Positions 1-7,590 of a DNA stretch of 30,095 nucleotides are shown piece after piece. The stretch comes from Anaerolineae bacterium CG2_30_64_16 (GTDB taxonomy: Bacteria; Chloroflexota; Anaerolineae; CG2-30-64-16). The position numbers and the translations under genes are program-made. Every line of letters begins with the position of its first letter. Position 1 is the first letter of the stretch. The notes beneath the pieces are model-generated. The model saw nothing but the letters and a program-made list of their open reading frames with translations. It did no database searches and was not told the origin of the DNA. Location: positions 1 to 30,095 of the forward strand of contig MNXL01000151.1 of NCBI GenBank assembly GCA_001871755.1, read 5' to 3'.

Positions 1-33
1 CTCCTGACCGAGCCACGGTGGCTCGGTCAGGAG
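1..33. repeat. Perfect hairpin repeat at window edge
   Basis: Arm CTCCTGACCGAGCCA (1-15) is exactly complementary to TGGCTCGGTCAGGAG (19-33), leaving a three-base centre CGG. No T-run follows, so it does not look like an intrinsic terminator. The 15-bp arms with a three-base centre match the design of the hairpin at 21628-21660, although the sequence differs. It is probably an interspersed palindromic repeat; what lies to its left is not in the window. Confidence 0.6.
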
Positions 34-427
34 ACCGGCCACAGCGCGATTCCCCCCAAGAATTGAGAAGATACGCGGCTTGCCATAAGCCAGGTTGCGA
101 TGGCTCTGGGTGTCGCCAGTGCCATGTTAACTATACCTTCGAGCAAGGGCTACAGGGCAACCTGAAGTCATCGCTGTCGCGAAAAGTCGGAGCTGACCCG
201 ATGTACTGAGCAAAGCGGAACCTGGCTTTACAGACGTTGGGTTGGGGGCGCTACCTGGCCGAATGGCGCGGGCAGGTGCCCGCGTTGTGGCAGGCGGCGA
301 TGGCGAACGCGTTCTTGCGGGAGGGGTATTGCCGGCTGGCGCCCTGCGCTCAAAATACGGTGTCAGGGCCGATCTTTCCTTTCATCGCTCACCGCGGTGT
401 GCTATACTTTCCACGGAACTGAAGCAT
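34..427. other. Non-coding or degenerate region with inverted repeats
   Basis: I see no convincing gene here; the open frames are short and resemble no family I know. The stretch holds a 10-bp inverted repeat (AAGCCAGGTT at 87-96, AACCTGGCTT at 219-228) enclosing 122 bases. It also holds a short perfect hairpin, CGCGGGCA-GG-TGCCCGCG, at 267-284. The end of the stretch carries a weak promoter-like sequence for the gene at 428. Confidence 0.4.
380..408 (+). promoter_or_regulatory. Possible promoter for the nucleotidyltransferase remnant
   Basis: TATACT at 403-408 is a good -10 match. The hexamer 17 bases upstream (TTTCAT, 380-385) is a poor -35. Transcription would begin near 415, just ahead of GGAACTGAAG and the ATG at 428. 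The downstream gene is broken, so activity may no longer matter. Confidence 0.3.
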
Positions 428-1027
428 ATGACCAATCTCGACTTTGAGCTGCTGCGCACTGTGGTGCAGACCGGTCCCCACCCTCTCTTCGCCACCGTCA
501 GCGGCGCGCACCTGTACGGCTTTCCCTCGCCCGACAGCGATGTGGACCTGCGCGGGGCGTTCGTGCTGCCGGTGCCGGATTTGCTGCGACTGCAAGAGCC
601 GCAAGAGACCATCACGATCACACAGTCTTGCGCCGGCGCTGAAGTCAACTGGGTGGCCCATGATCTGCGCAAGTTTGCTCGCTTGATGACCCGCCACAAC
701 GGATATGTGCTGGAGCAGCTCTATTCCCCACTGGTGGTGCATGGTGGCCCGTGGCTGGAGGAGCTGCGAGCGATCGGTCAGGGTTGCGTCACCCGGCACC
801 TCTACCATCACTATCTGGGCTTCGCGAAGGCCCAGCGCAAGCTCTTGACCAAACCTGCGCCGACGGTCAAGGAGCTGCTTTACGCCTACCGGGTGCTGCT
901 GACCGGCATCCATGTGCTGCGCACCGGCGAGGTGGAGACGAATCTCAGGGTGCTGACGCAGCACCATCCCCAGCCAGGGATCGCCGAGCTGATCAAGTGG
1001 AAGTGGACGCCGTGGCCGAGCCTGTGA
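428..1027 (+). pseudogene. Nucleotidyltransferase (RlaP/COG3541-like), C-terminally truncated
   Basis: The start at 428 is chosen because the protein family begins close to here and a purine-rich GGAACTGAAG precedes it. Residues about 24-43 show the polymerase-beta-type signature: SGAHLYGFPSPDSDVDLRG, a Gly-Ser/Ala stretch followed by the DVD metal-binding aspartates. Similar predicted nucleotidyltransferases, some in RNA-repair contexts, run to roughly 240-260 residues. This frame stops at 199 residues. The last ten residues (KWKWTPWPSL) are encoded by DNA that in another frame reads as part of an unrelated nuclease. The gene therefore looks cut by a deletion or recombination near 985-1000. 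Catalytic residues remain, so an active truncated protein is possible but unlikely. Confidence 0.65.
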
Positions 1028-1254
1028 GCGGTGAGCGGTGGGCAGTCGAGATCAAATGGCAGAGCAAGGTTGTCGGCGAGAAGGAGTTGATCGCGCTGGC
1101 CGCCAAAGCTCAAGCCTTGAACGCCCGACCCTGGTGCGTCAGCCATAGCGGTTTCACGCCGGCAGCGCGGGCCTACGCCGAGGCCAATGACATCCTTATC
1201 TCCACTCGCGCCGACCTGGAGAAGATAGAGCGGGCGGTGAAGGCAGTTCTATGA
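991..1254 (+). pseudogene. C-terminal fragment of a PD-(D/E)XK-type nuclease domain
   Basis: In the frame opening at 991 the DNA reads DQVEVDAVAE, then a glycine turn and WAVEIKWQSK. This is the D...ExK arrangement of the restriction-endonuclease-like domain found at the C-terminus of many AAA-type ATPases (DUF234-like). The remainder (RPWCVSHSGFTP, ILISTRADLEKIE) fits the end of that domain. No start codon, ribosome site or N-terminal ATPase is present. The fragment overlaps the end of the nucleotidyltransferase in a different frame, which marks a fusion junction. It is a remnant. Confidence 0.6.
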
Positions 1255-1639
1255 ACGCGCCCCGGTCCCCTGGGCGGAGGCACACGCGACCACTGTATCA
1301 GGTCGCGTGTGGGACAAGAGTTGCCGGGCGTCATATTTCCTTGACAAAGTCAAAAATTCTTTGGATTCGCCATCTTCGGGATGTATTGGCGTTGTGGGCT
1401 AATCAGTCCACCCCAGATGAAATCAGTGAACCCGGGTGTCAGGAAGTGGCCCACCAGGTACGTCTGAGTCAGAGCATGGTTGGTCGCGAGCCGGCGCAGC
1501 TTCTGCATATCGGTCAGCATCGAGATAGGTCCTGTTGGTGGGGTGTCGGGTCGAGCGGCACGCGGGCCGCGGTCGCCTCACCGACGCGACATTGACCGGT
1601 GATGGCGATCACGCGTTGACTCGGCAAAGCGCGCTGCGC
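1255..1639. other. Gene-poor stretch with an 11-bp hairpin
   Basis: No gene is supported on the plus strand. A minus-strand frame from ATG at 1520 to TGA at 1350 (56 codons) has protein-like composition but no recognisable family. Base composition around 1330-1500 is less GC-rich than the surroundings. The main structure is the hairpin at 1281-1311. The stretch separates two gene fragments and is probably residue of past rearrangement. Confidence 0.4.
1281..1311. repeat. Perfect 11-bp stem hairpin
   Basis: CACACGCGACC (1281-1291) pairs exactly with GGTCGCGTGTG (1301-1311) around a nine-base loop. It lies 26 bases after the stop of the nuclease fragment. There is no downstream T-run, so it could be a factor-dependent terminator, an mRNA stabiliser or an interspersed palindrome. 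Confidence 0.5.
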
Positions 1640-1882
1640 GGCTGCCGGCTCCTGGAGTTCACCAACCGCGGCGATTTCGCGCCAGAGGTGTTCAAAGAGT
1701 TGTCCAGGTATTGCCAGCGGGAACTGCCCAGCATGATCCTGGGCGTCGGCTCGATCCTGGACGCGCCGACCGCGGCACTCTACGTGGCCTACGGTGCCAA
1801 TTTTGTGGTCGGCCCCTACACAAACCCGGAGGTGGCCTGTTTCTGCAACCGGCGCAAGATCTCTTACAGCAGATTTTCTTGA
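1640..1882 (+). pseudogene. KDPG/KHG aldolase internal fragment
   Basis: The frame reads RLLEFTNRGDF, then ILGVGSILDAPTAALYVA, then NFVVGPYTNPEVA and CNRRKISYS. This is the central part of bifunctional 2-keto-3-deoxy-6-phosphogluconate / 4-hydroxy-2-oxoglutarate aldolase, including the catalytic Glu of the LEFTNRG segment. The N-terminal third is missing or out of frame. The frame ends just before the PGCGS-type segment, so the Schiff-base lysine region is lost. It cannot be active. It is notable because the intact cluster downstream has three PfkB kinases that could make KDPG, but no intact KDPG aldolase in this window. Confidence 0.75.
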
Positions 1883-1915
1883 TAATGCGTCCTATTTTGG
1901 GGTCAGGAGCATCAT

Positions 1916-2701
1916 ATGAGCAAACTCGCTTCACAGATCAAGGACCTTCAGGTGGAGCCCGGCAGCCTGGCGATCTTCTGGCTGGCCCAGGCGGGGTTTG
2001 TCTACAAGACACCGGGCGGCACGATCGTGTACGTGGATGCCTATCTCAGCGATTGCGTTCACCGGATGCTGAGCGACGTGCTATACGGCTTCAAGCGCAT
2101 CATGCCAGCGCCGCTTGCTCCGCAAGAGGTCGACGCCGACGTGGTGGTCTGCACGCACTCGCACCCCGATCACTTCGACTACGACGCGATCCCGGTGCTC
2201 GCCCGCAACGCCAGGATCCACTTCGTCGCCGCGCCCGATTGCCGTGCCGAATTCGAGAAGCTGGGCATACCCGAGGATCGCTATACCATCATTCACGAGG
2301 GCGAGACGCTGACCTATAGCGATGTGAGCCTGACCGGCGTCTTTGCTGATCACGGCGACCTGGCGCCGGAAGCGCTGGGGGTGATCGTGCAGTCCGGCGA
2401 GATCAAAGTCTGGCAGGTGGCTGATACGGCGTATCGCCCGGATAAGTGGCAGGACATCTTCGCCGTGGGCGTTGACGTGATCATGCCGCCAATCAACGGC
2501 GCGTACGGCAACCTGGACGGTGTCGAGGCGGCGAAGCTGGCACACGACGCACACGCAAGGGTGGCGATCCCCTGCCATTTCTGGATGTTTGCCGAGCACG
2601 GCGGTAGCCCGGCCCAGTTTATCGACGCCTGTAAGGAACTTGGACCCGAGGTCGAGCCGCATCTGATGGCGCAGGGCGAACTGCTGGTGTACCGGAAATG
2701 A
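1916..2701 (+). CDS. UlaG-like metallo-beta-lactamase-fold hydrolase
   Basis: The 261-residue protein has the metallo-beta-lactamase metal motif HSHPDHFD at residues 81-88. Further candidate ligands are in FADHGDLAPE (about 145-155), VADTAYRPD (about 169-177) and CHFWMF (about 222-227). This layout is that of L-ascorbate-6-phosphate lactonase (UlaG) and related cytoplasmic hydrolases of sugar lactones or phosphoesters. The start is set by CAGGAG seven bases upstream of ATG 1916. The stop overlaps the next start (ATGA at 2698-2701), so the two genes are translationally coupled. A sugar-lactone hydrolase would suit the sugar-acid cluster nearby. The exact substrate cannot be read from the sequence. 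Confidence 0.8.
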   Translation: MSKLASQIKDLQVEPGSLAIFWLAQAGFVYKTPGGTIVYVDAYLSDCVHRMLSDVLYGFKRIMPAPLAPQEVDADVVVCTHSHPDHFDYDAIPVLARNARIHFVAAPDCRAEFEKLGIPEDRYTIIHEGETLTYSDVSLTGVFADHGDLAPEALGVIVQSGEIKVWQVADTAYRPDKWQDIFAVGVDVIMPPINGAYGNLDGVEAAKLAHDAHARVAIPCHFWMFAEHGGSPAQFIDACKELGPEVEPHLMAQGELLVYRK

Positions 2702-3672
2702 CCGGCACGATTCGTCCGTCTCGCTACAAAGATCAGCCGGCAATCACGCTGGAGTCGGAGACGATCGCCGCACAATATCTGCCGGGTGTTGGGGCCAAGA
2801 TGTGTTCGCTGATCTACAAACCAGTGAGCCTGGAGCTGTTGCTGCAGCAGCCCAACGAGACGTACCGGCTGGCGCCCTATGACGGCGATTACGTGGCGCA
2901 GAGTGAATGTTCCGGATTCGGCGAGATGTGTCCCAGCATCGACAGGTGTTTCTATGAAGGGTACCCCTGGCGCGGCACGCCGATCCCGGATCACGACGAG
3001 GTGTGGAGCATTCCCTGGGCGTGGGATGAACAGAGCGGACGGCTTCACCTGAGGACCCACGGTGTGCGTTTTCCGTACCGGCTGGAGAAGTGGGTGTCCT
3101 TTGCCGATGAAGCCACGCTGCGGGCTGACTACCGGCTGACCAACCTTTCAGGCTTTGACTTCGACTTCATGTGGGCCGCACACCTGATGCTCAACCTTGA
3201 AGAAGGCGCCGAGCTGGCACTGCCGGACGGCGTGCGCAAGATCGTCACCGCATTGAGCTTCGACGACAGCCTGGGGCGCTATGGCGACGAGTTCGATTGG
3301 CCGGTCGCCACCCTGCCGGACGATCGTCGGCGTGATTTGCGCCGGATGCAACCGAAGGCGGCACGCGAAGTCGTCAAGTACTTCGTGAAGGGTCGGATGC
3401 CGGAAGGGTGGTGCGAGCTGACCTATCCGGCCAGCGGGTTCACGCTGCGCCTGGCCTGGCCGGCCGAGCAGGTCCCGTATCTCGCCGTGCTGCCGGACGA
3501 GGGTGGCTGACAGGACCTTTACAGCATCTTCCTGGAACCGGCGACCGCCAGCTTCGACCGCCTGGATGTGGCGCGCGTGCGGGGTGAATGCTTGATGGTC
3601 GGGGGCAGGGCGACGTTCGAGTGGTATTTGGACATGCAACTGGCGCAGAGATCAGAAGCCGGCCACTTCTGA
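2698..3672 (+). pseudogene. Aldose-epimerase-like protein with in-frame TGA
   Basis: The frame gives 270 residues to a TGA at 3508-3510. It then stays open for another 53 codons to a second TGA at 3670, with sequence continuous in style (QDLYSIFLEP, DRLDVARVRG). The N-terminal half has PWRGTPIPDHDEVWSIPW, like the HGEVW segment of galactose-mutarotase-fold proteins, so a role in sugar ring or anomer handling is likely. The expected residue at the stop (EGG-x-QDLY) could well be tryptophan, TGG changed to TGA. No selenocysteine context is evident, and other genes here end in TGA, so recoding is unlikely. It is either a recent nonsense mutation or a sequence error. The start overlaps the upstream stop by ATGA. 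Confidence 0.7.
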
Positions 3673-3767
3673 TCCCCCAGCGCATTTCCGAGACGCTCTG
3701 TTTTTCGCTCTCGTGGGTGGCCCTGCTGGGCGCATTGTTCGCTTATATCACCAATCGTTTCAGCTGC

Positions 3768-4802
3768 CTATCGCTGAATCCTGCCCGAGCCCTCACCCTG
3801 CATCAGCGCCACCACCTCGTCCAGCGTAGCCAGGTTGAAGTCGCGCTGGATCGTGTGTTTGAGGCAGGAGGCCGCGGCGGCAAACTCCACCGTCTCTTGC
3901 GGATCCATGCCGGTCAGGATCCCGTAGATGAAGCCGCCCGAGAACGCATCTCCGCCACCGACCCGGTCCACGATGTGGTCTATGTGGTATTTTCGACTGT
4001 GGTAGAACTCCTTGCCATCGTAAAACATCCCGGACCAGTTGTTCACCGAAGCCGATAGGCTTTCCCGCAGCGTGATCACGGCGTAGCGTAGATGAAAACG
4101 GTCGACCAGTTGCCGGGCCACGTCATCGTAGCCCTCCTCGCTCAGCTTCCCTGACGAGATGTCCGTGTCCCTGGCACTGATGCCGAAGACCTTGCTGGCC
4201 TCTTCTTCGTTGGTGAACAGAACGTCCACGTTCTCCATCAGCCCCGTCATGGCCTTCTGGGCTTTCGTCAAAGGCCACAGCTTGCTTCGGAAATTGAGAT
4301 CGCAGCTTACCGTCAGGCCATGTCTCCTGGCGGCCACGCAGGCGTCTTGGGTTAGCTCGGCCACGCTGTCGGCCAGCGCCGGCGTGATCCCGGTAAAGTG
4401 AAACCAATCCTTGCCCTGCATGACCTCATCCCAGTCGAGATCGCCCCGCTTTAGCTCCGTGATCGCGCTCCCCTTGCGGTTGTAGAGAAAGAGCGATGGC
4501 CGCTGCGCCGCGCCGGTCTCCACGAAATAGATCCCGAGCCGGCGCCCCATGCGCTTGACGTAGTCTATGTTCAGTCCGTATTGGCGCATGGCGTTGATGC
4601 ACGCCTGCCCTACCGGCGAATCCGGGACCGCGGAGACGATGTAGCTCTGCAAACCGTAGTTGACCAAGGAAACGCCCACGTTAGCTTCCGCGCCGGTGTA
4701 ATCCACCTCCAGTTCGTGGGCCTGCACCAGTCGCTCATACCGTTTTGTGGCGAGTCGCATCATGAGCTCGCCAAAAACCACGGCTTTCTTGTCTGACTTC
4801 AT
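3768..4802 (-). CDS. PfkB-family sugar kinase (KDG kinase-like), copy 1
   Basis: This 344-residue ribokinase-fold kinase probably phosphorylates 2-keto-3-deoxygluconate or a related keto-deoxy acid with ATP. The N-terminal substrate region carries YTGAEANVGVSLVNYG (residues 35-50), similar to the GGAEANVA of KdgK. The C-terminal PfkB signature DRVGGGDAF (279-287) contains the catalytic base Asp285. GGGAG-like spacing (GGGAG eight bases before ATG) supports the start. It is the last gene of the long minus-strand series. Its stop lies 95 bases from the converging epimerase-like gene, and I see no clear terminator between them. It is closely similar to the kinase at 5300-6331, with shared blocks such as VSCDLN, ITLRESLSA and NNWSG. 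Duplication with the YhcH gene between them is likely. Confidence 0.85.
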   Translation of the reverse strand: MKSDKKAVVFGELMMRLATKRYERLVQAHELEVDYTGAEANVGVSLVNYGLQSYIVSAVPDSPVGQACINAMRQYGLNIDYVKRMGRRLGIYFVETGAAQRPSLFLYNRKGSAITELKRGDLDWDEVMQGKDWFHFTGITPALADSVAELTQDACVAARRHGLTVSCDLNFRSKLWPLTKAQKAMTGLMENVDVLFTNEEEASKVFGISARDTDISSGKLSEEGYDDVARQLVDRFHLRYAVITLRESLSASVNNWSGMFYDGKEFYHSRKYHIDHIVDRVGGGDAFSGGFIYGILTGMDPQETVEFAAAASCLKHTIQRDFNLATLDEVVALMQGEGSGRIQR

Positions 4803-4834
4803 GTTCGATCTCCCGCGATCGCAAAGGCTATCGG

Positions 4835-5284
4835 TCAGTCGACGGCAATCTTGATCACCACCTTTTTGATCGGCTCCGGCTTATTGACGGCGAGGCAGGG
4901 CATATGGCCGTCGGTCGGCCACAGAAGCATGAAGCTTCCGGCCGACAGCGTCACGACATCGCCTTGGCCCGACAGGCGCAGGAAGTCCTTGGCCTCATCG
5001 TACGCGCCCGGGGTCAGCCGGCTCAGCGGTGCGTAGCAGACGCGCTCGTCACCCAGAACCATGACCTGCAAATCGATGTAGCGGCGATGCGCCTCCCATA
5101 CCCCGTTCTCCGGCACACGGGTGATATAGGTCAGAGCCCTGGCAAAGATGTTCTTGCCATCGATCTCATAGTCGCCCGGCTCAAGCGCGGCAAGATCGGT
5201 TTCGCGCAGATACGCGAAGGCGCGATCGATGCTGGGGGCGAGGCCCCGGTACAGGTGTGAGTTAGCCAACAGGTCAACGATCAT
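4835..5284 (-). CDS. YhcH/YjgK/YiaL family protein (DUF386)
   Basis: At 149 residues this is full length for the cupin-like YhcH/YiaL/EbgC family. Members sit in operons for sialic acid, 2,3-diketo-L-gulonate and other sugars, and some act as anomerases or mutarotases. Recognisable family features are EGDYEIDGKNIF-like residues about 36-47, WEAHRRYIDLQVMV (62-75) with the conserved His-Arg, and the C-terminal MLLWPTDGHMPCLAV (119-133), whose histidine is a likely metal ligand. AAGGAAGAA immediately before ATG is the ribosome site. It lies 15 bases after kinase copy 2 and 32 bases before copy 1, so it is co-transcribed with both and probably helps present the right anomer to them. Confidence 0.85.
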   Translation of the reverse strand: MIVDLLANSHLYRGLAPSIDRAFAYLRETDLAALEPGDYEIDGKNIFARALTYITRVPENGVWEAHRRYIDLQVMVLGDERVCYAPLSRLTPGAYDEAKDFLRLSGQGDVVTLSAGSFMLLWPTDGHMPCLAVNKPEPIKKVVIKIAVD

Positions 5285-5299
5285 TTCTTCCTTGCCTTT

Positions 5300-6331
5300 C
5301 TAACGTTGAACTCGGCCCGACGCATCGCCGGCTATGAGCGCTCTCACTTCTTCCCGGGAAGCGAGATTGAAGTCGCCGGGGATCGAATGCTTCAGGCAGG
5401 AAGCCGCCGCAGCGAACTCGATCACATCTTGCAGTGGCATGCCGGTCAGCAGACCGTAGATCAGGCCGCCGCCGAACGCATCGCCGCCGCCGACGCGATC
5501 AATCACGTACATGCTGTAGCTGCGGCTGCGATATAGTTGCGTGCCGTCATAGAGGACGCCCGACCAGTTGTTGAACGTCGCTGACAGGCTCTCGCGCAGC
5601 GTGATGGCGATGGTTTTGCAGCCGAACCGCCCGTGTACCTGCCGCGCCACGTCTTCGTACTTGTCGGCCTCCAGACGGCCGCTGCGGACATCTGCCCCTT
5701 CCGCCTTGATGCCAAAAACCATCTCGGCGTCTTCTTCATTGCACATCAGGACATCCACGTAGGCCATCAGGCCCGTCATCACGCGCTGCGCCACCTTCGG
5801 CGACCACAGCTTCTTGCGGTAGTTCAGGTCACAACTGACCGTGACGCCCAATTGTCGCGCCGTGCGGCATGCCTCCTCGACAACGGCGGGCATGTCGGGG
5901 CCGAGGGCCGGCGCGGCGCCGGAGAAGTGCAGCCAGTCTTTGCCCTGCAGGACGGTCTGCCAGTCAATCTCGCCTGGTTTCAGCGTCGTGATCGCACTGT
6001 TGGCGCGGTCGTAAATTACTTTTGAGGCGCGCTGTGATGCGCCGGTTTCCAGGTAGAACAGCCCCAGCCGGTCGCCGCCCCGAACGATGTGATCGGTGTT
6101 CAGCCCGTGACCCTTGAGGAAGTTGATGCACGCCTGGCCGATATCGTGGGCAGGCGCCTTCGAGACCACATAGCCCTCAAGACCAAAATTAACCAGGGAG
6201 ACGCAGGTGTTGGCTTCGGCCCCCGTGTAGTATGCCTCGAAATCTCTGGCCTGGCTGAAGCGCTGAAACCCCCGCGTACCCAGTCTCAGCAGCAGTTCGC
6301 CGAACCCCACGACTTTTTTGTTGGATCCCAT
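5300..6331 (-). CDS. PfkB-family sugar kinase (KDG kinase-like), copy 2
   Basis: A 343-residue ribokinase-fold kinase parallel to the gene at 3768-4802 along its whole length. YTGAEANTCVSLVNFG is at 35-50, SAITTLKPGEIDW at about 112-124, VSCDLNYRKKLW at 165-176, and DRVGGGDAFGGG at 278-289 with catalytic Asp284. The likely reaction is ATP-dependent phosphorylation of a 2-keto-3-deoxy sugar acid. GGAGG lies 11 bases before ATG. It follows the URO-D gene by 27 bases. Substrate divergence from copy 1 is plausible because residues around 95-112 differ, but the substrates cannot be told from the sequence alone. Confidence 0.85.
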   Translation of the reverse strand: MGSNKKVVGFGELLLRLGTRGFQRFSQARDFEAYYTGAEANTCVSLVNFGLEGYVVSKAPAHDIGQACINFLKGHGLNTDHIVRGGDRLGLFYLETGASQRASKVIYDRANSAITTLKPGEIDWQTVLQGKDWLHFSGAAPALGPDMPAVVEEACRTARQLGVTVSCDLNYRKKLWSPKVAQRVMTGLMAYVDVLMCNEEDAEMVFGIKAEGADVRSGRLEADKYEDVARQVHGRFGCKTIAITLRESLSATFNNWSGVLYDGTQLYRSRSYSMYVIDRVGGGDAFGGGLIYGLLTGMPLQDVIEFAAAASCLKHSIPGDFNLASREEVRALIAGDASGRVQR

Positions 6332-6358
6332 ATCGGTTCTCGCCTCCGTTCTGATGAT

Positions 6359-7498
6359 TCAGGCCGCCAGCGGATACCGCCCGGCTATCTTTGCTTCGTT
6401 CAGCATCGCGATGACGTTCTCCAGCGGCACGTCGGGCTGGATGCAGTGCACCGATGCCAGGATGTAGCCGCCACCCGGCCCCAGGTCCTTGATCCGCCGA
6501 CGCACCTCGGCGCGCACGTCGTCGGGCGTACCGCTCGGCAACACCCAGCCGGTGTCGATTGCGCCGCAGAACGAGAGCCGGTCGCCGAACTCGCGCTTGA
6601 GCCGCGCCGTGTCGCCCATGTCACCGGCGTTGACCTGCACCGGATTCAGCAGGTCAACGCCGATTTCGACCAGGTCGCCGAGCAGCGGGTAGATGTTGCC
6701 GTCAGAGTGATAGAAGATCTTGGCCTGGGTGCGCTTCTTGATTTCTTGATAGATTTCGGCATGGAACGGCTTGATCATCCGCCGGTACATCCTGGGCGAG
6801 ATCAGCGTCGCGTTCTGCGAGCCGAGGTCGTCACCTGTGACGAGCACGTCGATGGTGTCGCCGGCCTCTTCCAGGAGCCGGATCACGCTCGCCTTCATCA
6901 GGTCGGTGATTTTGCGCATCAACGCCAGGGCGAAGTCGGGGTTTCCGGCCAGGTCGAGCATCCACTGTTCGACCCCGCGCGACATGTAAGCCTGCTCGAA
7001 CGGCGAGACCCCGCTCAGCGCCACCACAGCATACCCTGCGTCTTGGATCGCCTTGGCCTTCTCTCGCAGCCCGACGAATCGGCTCGGATGCGCCAGGTCG
7101 GGCCAGGCGTAGCGGTCGAGGTCGGCGATGGTGGCCGTGCGGATGGGCGAATCCACGACCTCGTAGTAGATGATGCCCGGCTGGCGCTCCCACAGGCTGC
7201 CCCAACCGTCCACGTAGGCGTCGGCCGAGACATCACGCGCGAACGGCGCCGGCGCCGGCCCCGGGAGAAGGGGGCGGCCATCCGAACCGGACCAGGCCAG
7301 CGCCTCCTCATCCATCAACACGTACTGCAACCCGCGCCAGAAGATCGTTGTTTCTTTCGTGATGCCCAGGTGCGCCTTCAGCCGCTCGTAGCCGGGCGCG
7401 AGCATTGTGGTCGCGCCGGACGTCCCGAAAAAGATCGGTACGCGGTCAGGTTCTTCATGGTCAAGTGCACACAGGACGCGTTCTCTCGAAGTCAACAT
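6359..7498 (-). CDS. URO-D superfamily protein 1 (methyltransferase/decarboxylase-like)
   Basis: The protein is 379 residues when started at MLTSRERVL, with GGGAG nine bases upstream. The same frame is open further upstream, but that stretch is only the out-of-frame shadow of the next gene. The fold family is uroporphyrinogen decarboxylase / MtaA-CmuA corrinoid methyltransferase. Visible family features are the N-terminal SRERVLCALDHEEPDRVP, VLVTGDDLGSQ (218-228), FYHSDGNIYPLL (262-273) and GGGYILASVHCIQPDVP (342-358). MtaA-type enzymes bind zinc with an HxC...C set. Here the first motif is HSDG, with no cysteine, while Cys311 (SFCGAID) is kept. The substrate is unknown. It is not a haem-pathway HemE, given its location in a sugar cluster beside a second paralogue. 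Confidence 0.75.
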   Translation of the reverse strand: MLTSRERVLCALDHEEPDRVPIFFGTSGATTMLAPGYERLKAHLGITKETTIFWRGLQYVLMDEEALAWSGSDGRPLLPGPAPAPFARDVSADAYVDGWGSLWERQPGIIYYEVVDSPIRTATIADLDRYAWPDLAHPSRFVGLREKAKAIQDAGYAVVALSGVSPFEQAYMSRGVEQWMLDLAGNPDFALALMRKITDLMKASVIRLLEEAGDTIDVLVTGDDLGSQNATLISPRMYRRMIKPFHAEIYQEIKKRTQAKIFYHSDGNIYPLLGDLVEIGVDLLNPVQVNAGDMGDTARLKREFGDRLSFCGAIDTGWVLPSGTPDDVRAEVRRRIKDLGPGGGYILASVHCIQPDVPLENVIAMLNEAKIAGRYPLAA

Positions 7499-7590
7499 GC
7501 GATTGTCTCCCACTGCCCCGTCTGAAGCAGGATTCCTAAGCGCCGATAGTCGGGTTGAAATGTGACTGTCATGACCTGCCCCCTTGCATG

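Noticed and set aside
18..209. 63-residue frame with four Cys near the left edge
   Set aside because: CHKPGCDGSGCRQC looks zinc-ribbon-like, but there is no ribosome site, no family match I recognise, and the frame starts inside a hairpin.
1251..1595. 114-residue plus-strand frame after the nuclease fragment
   Set aside because: Its start overlaps the preceding stop, composition is not protein-like, it crosses the 1281-1311 hairpin, and no motif is recognised.
3508..3510. Selenocysteine or general UGA-Trp recoding
   Set aside because: Many genes here end with TGA, no SECIS-like structure is evident after the codon, and the site is not a redox Cys position.
6089..7525. Plus-strand open frame of 478 codons opposite kinase 2 and URO-D 1
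   Set aside because: Antisense shadow; the minus-strand genes have ribosome sites and conserved motifs, this frame has neither.
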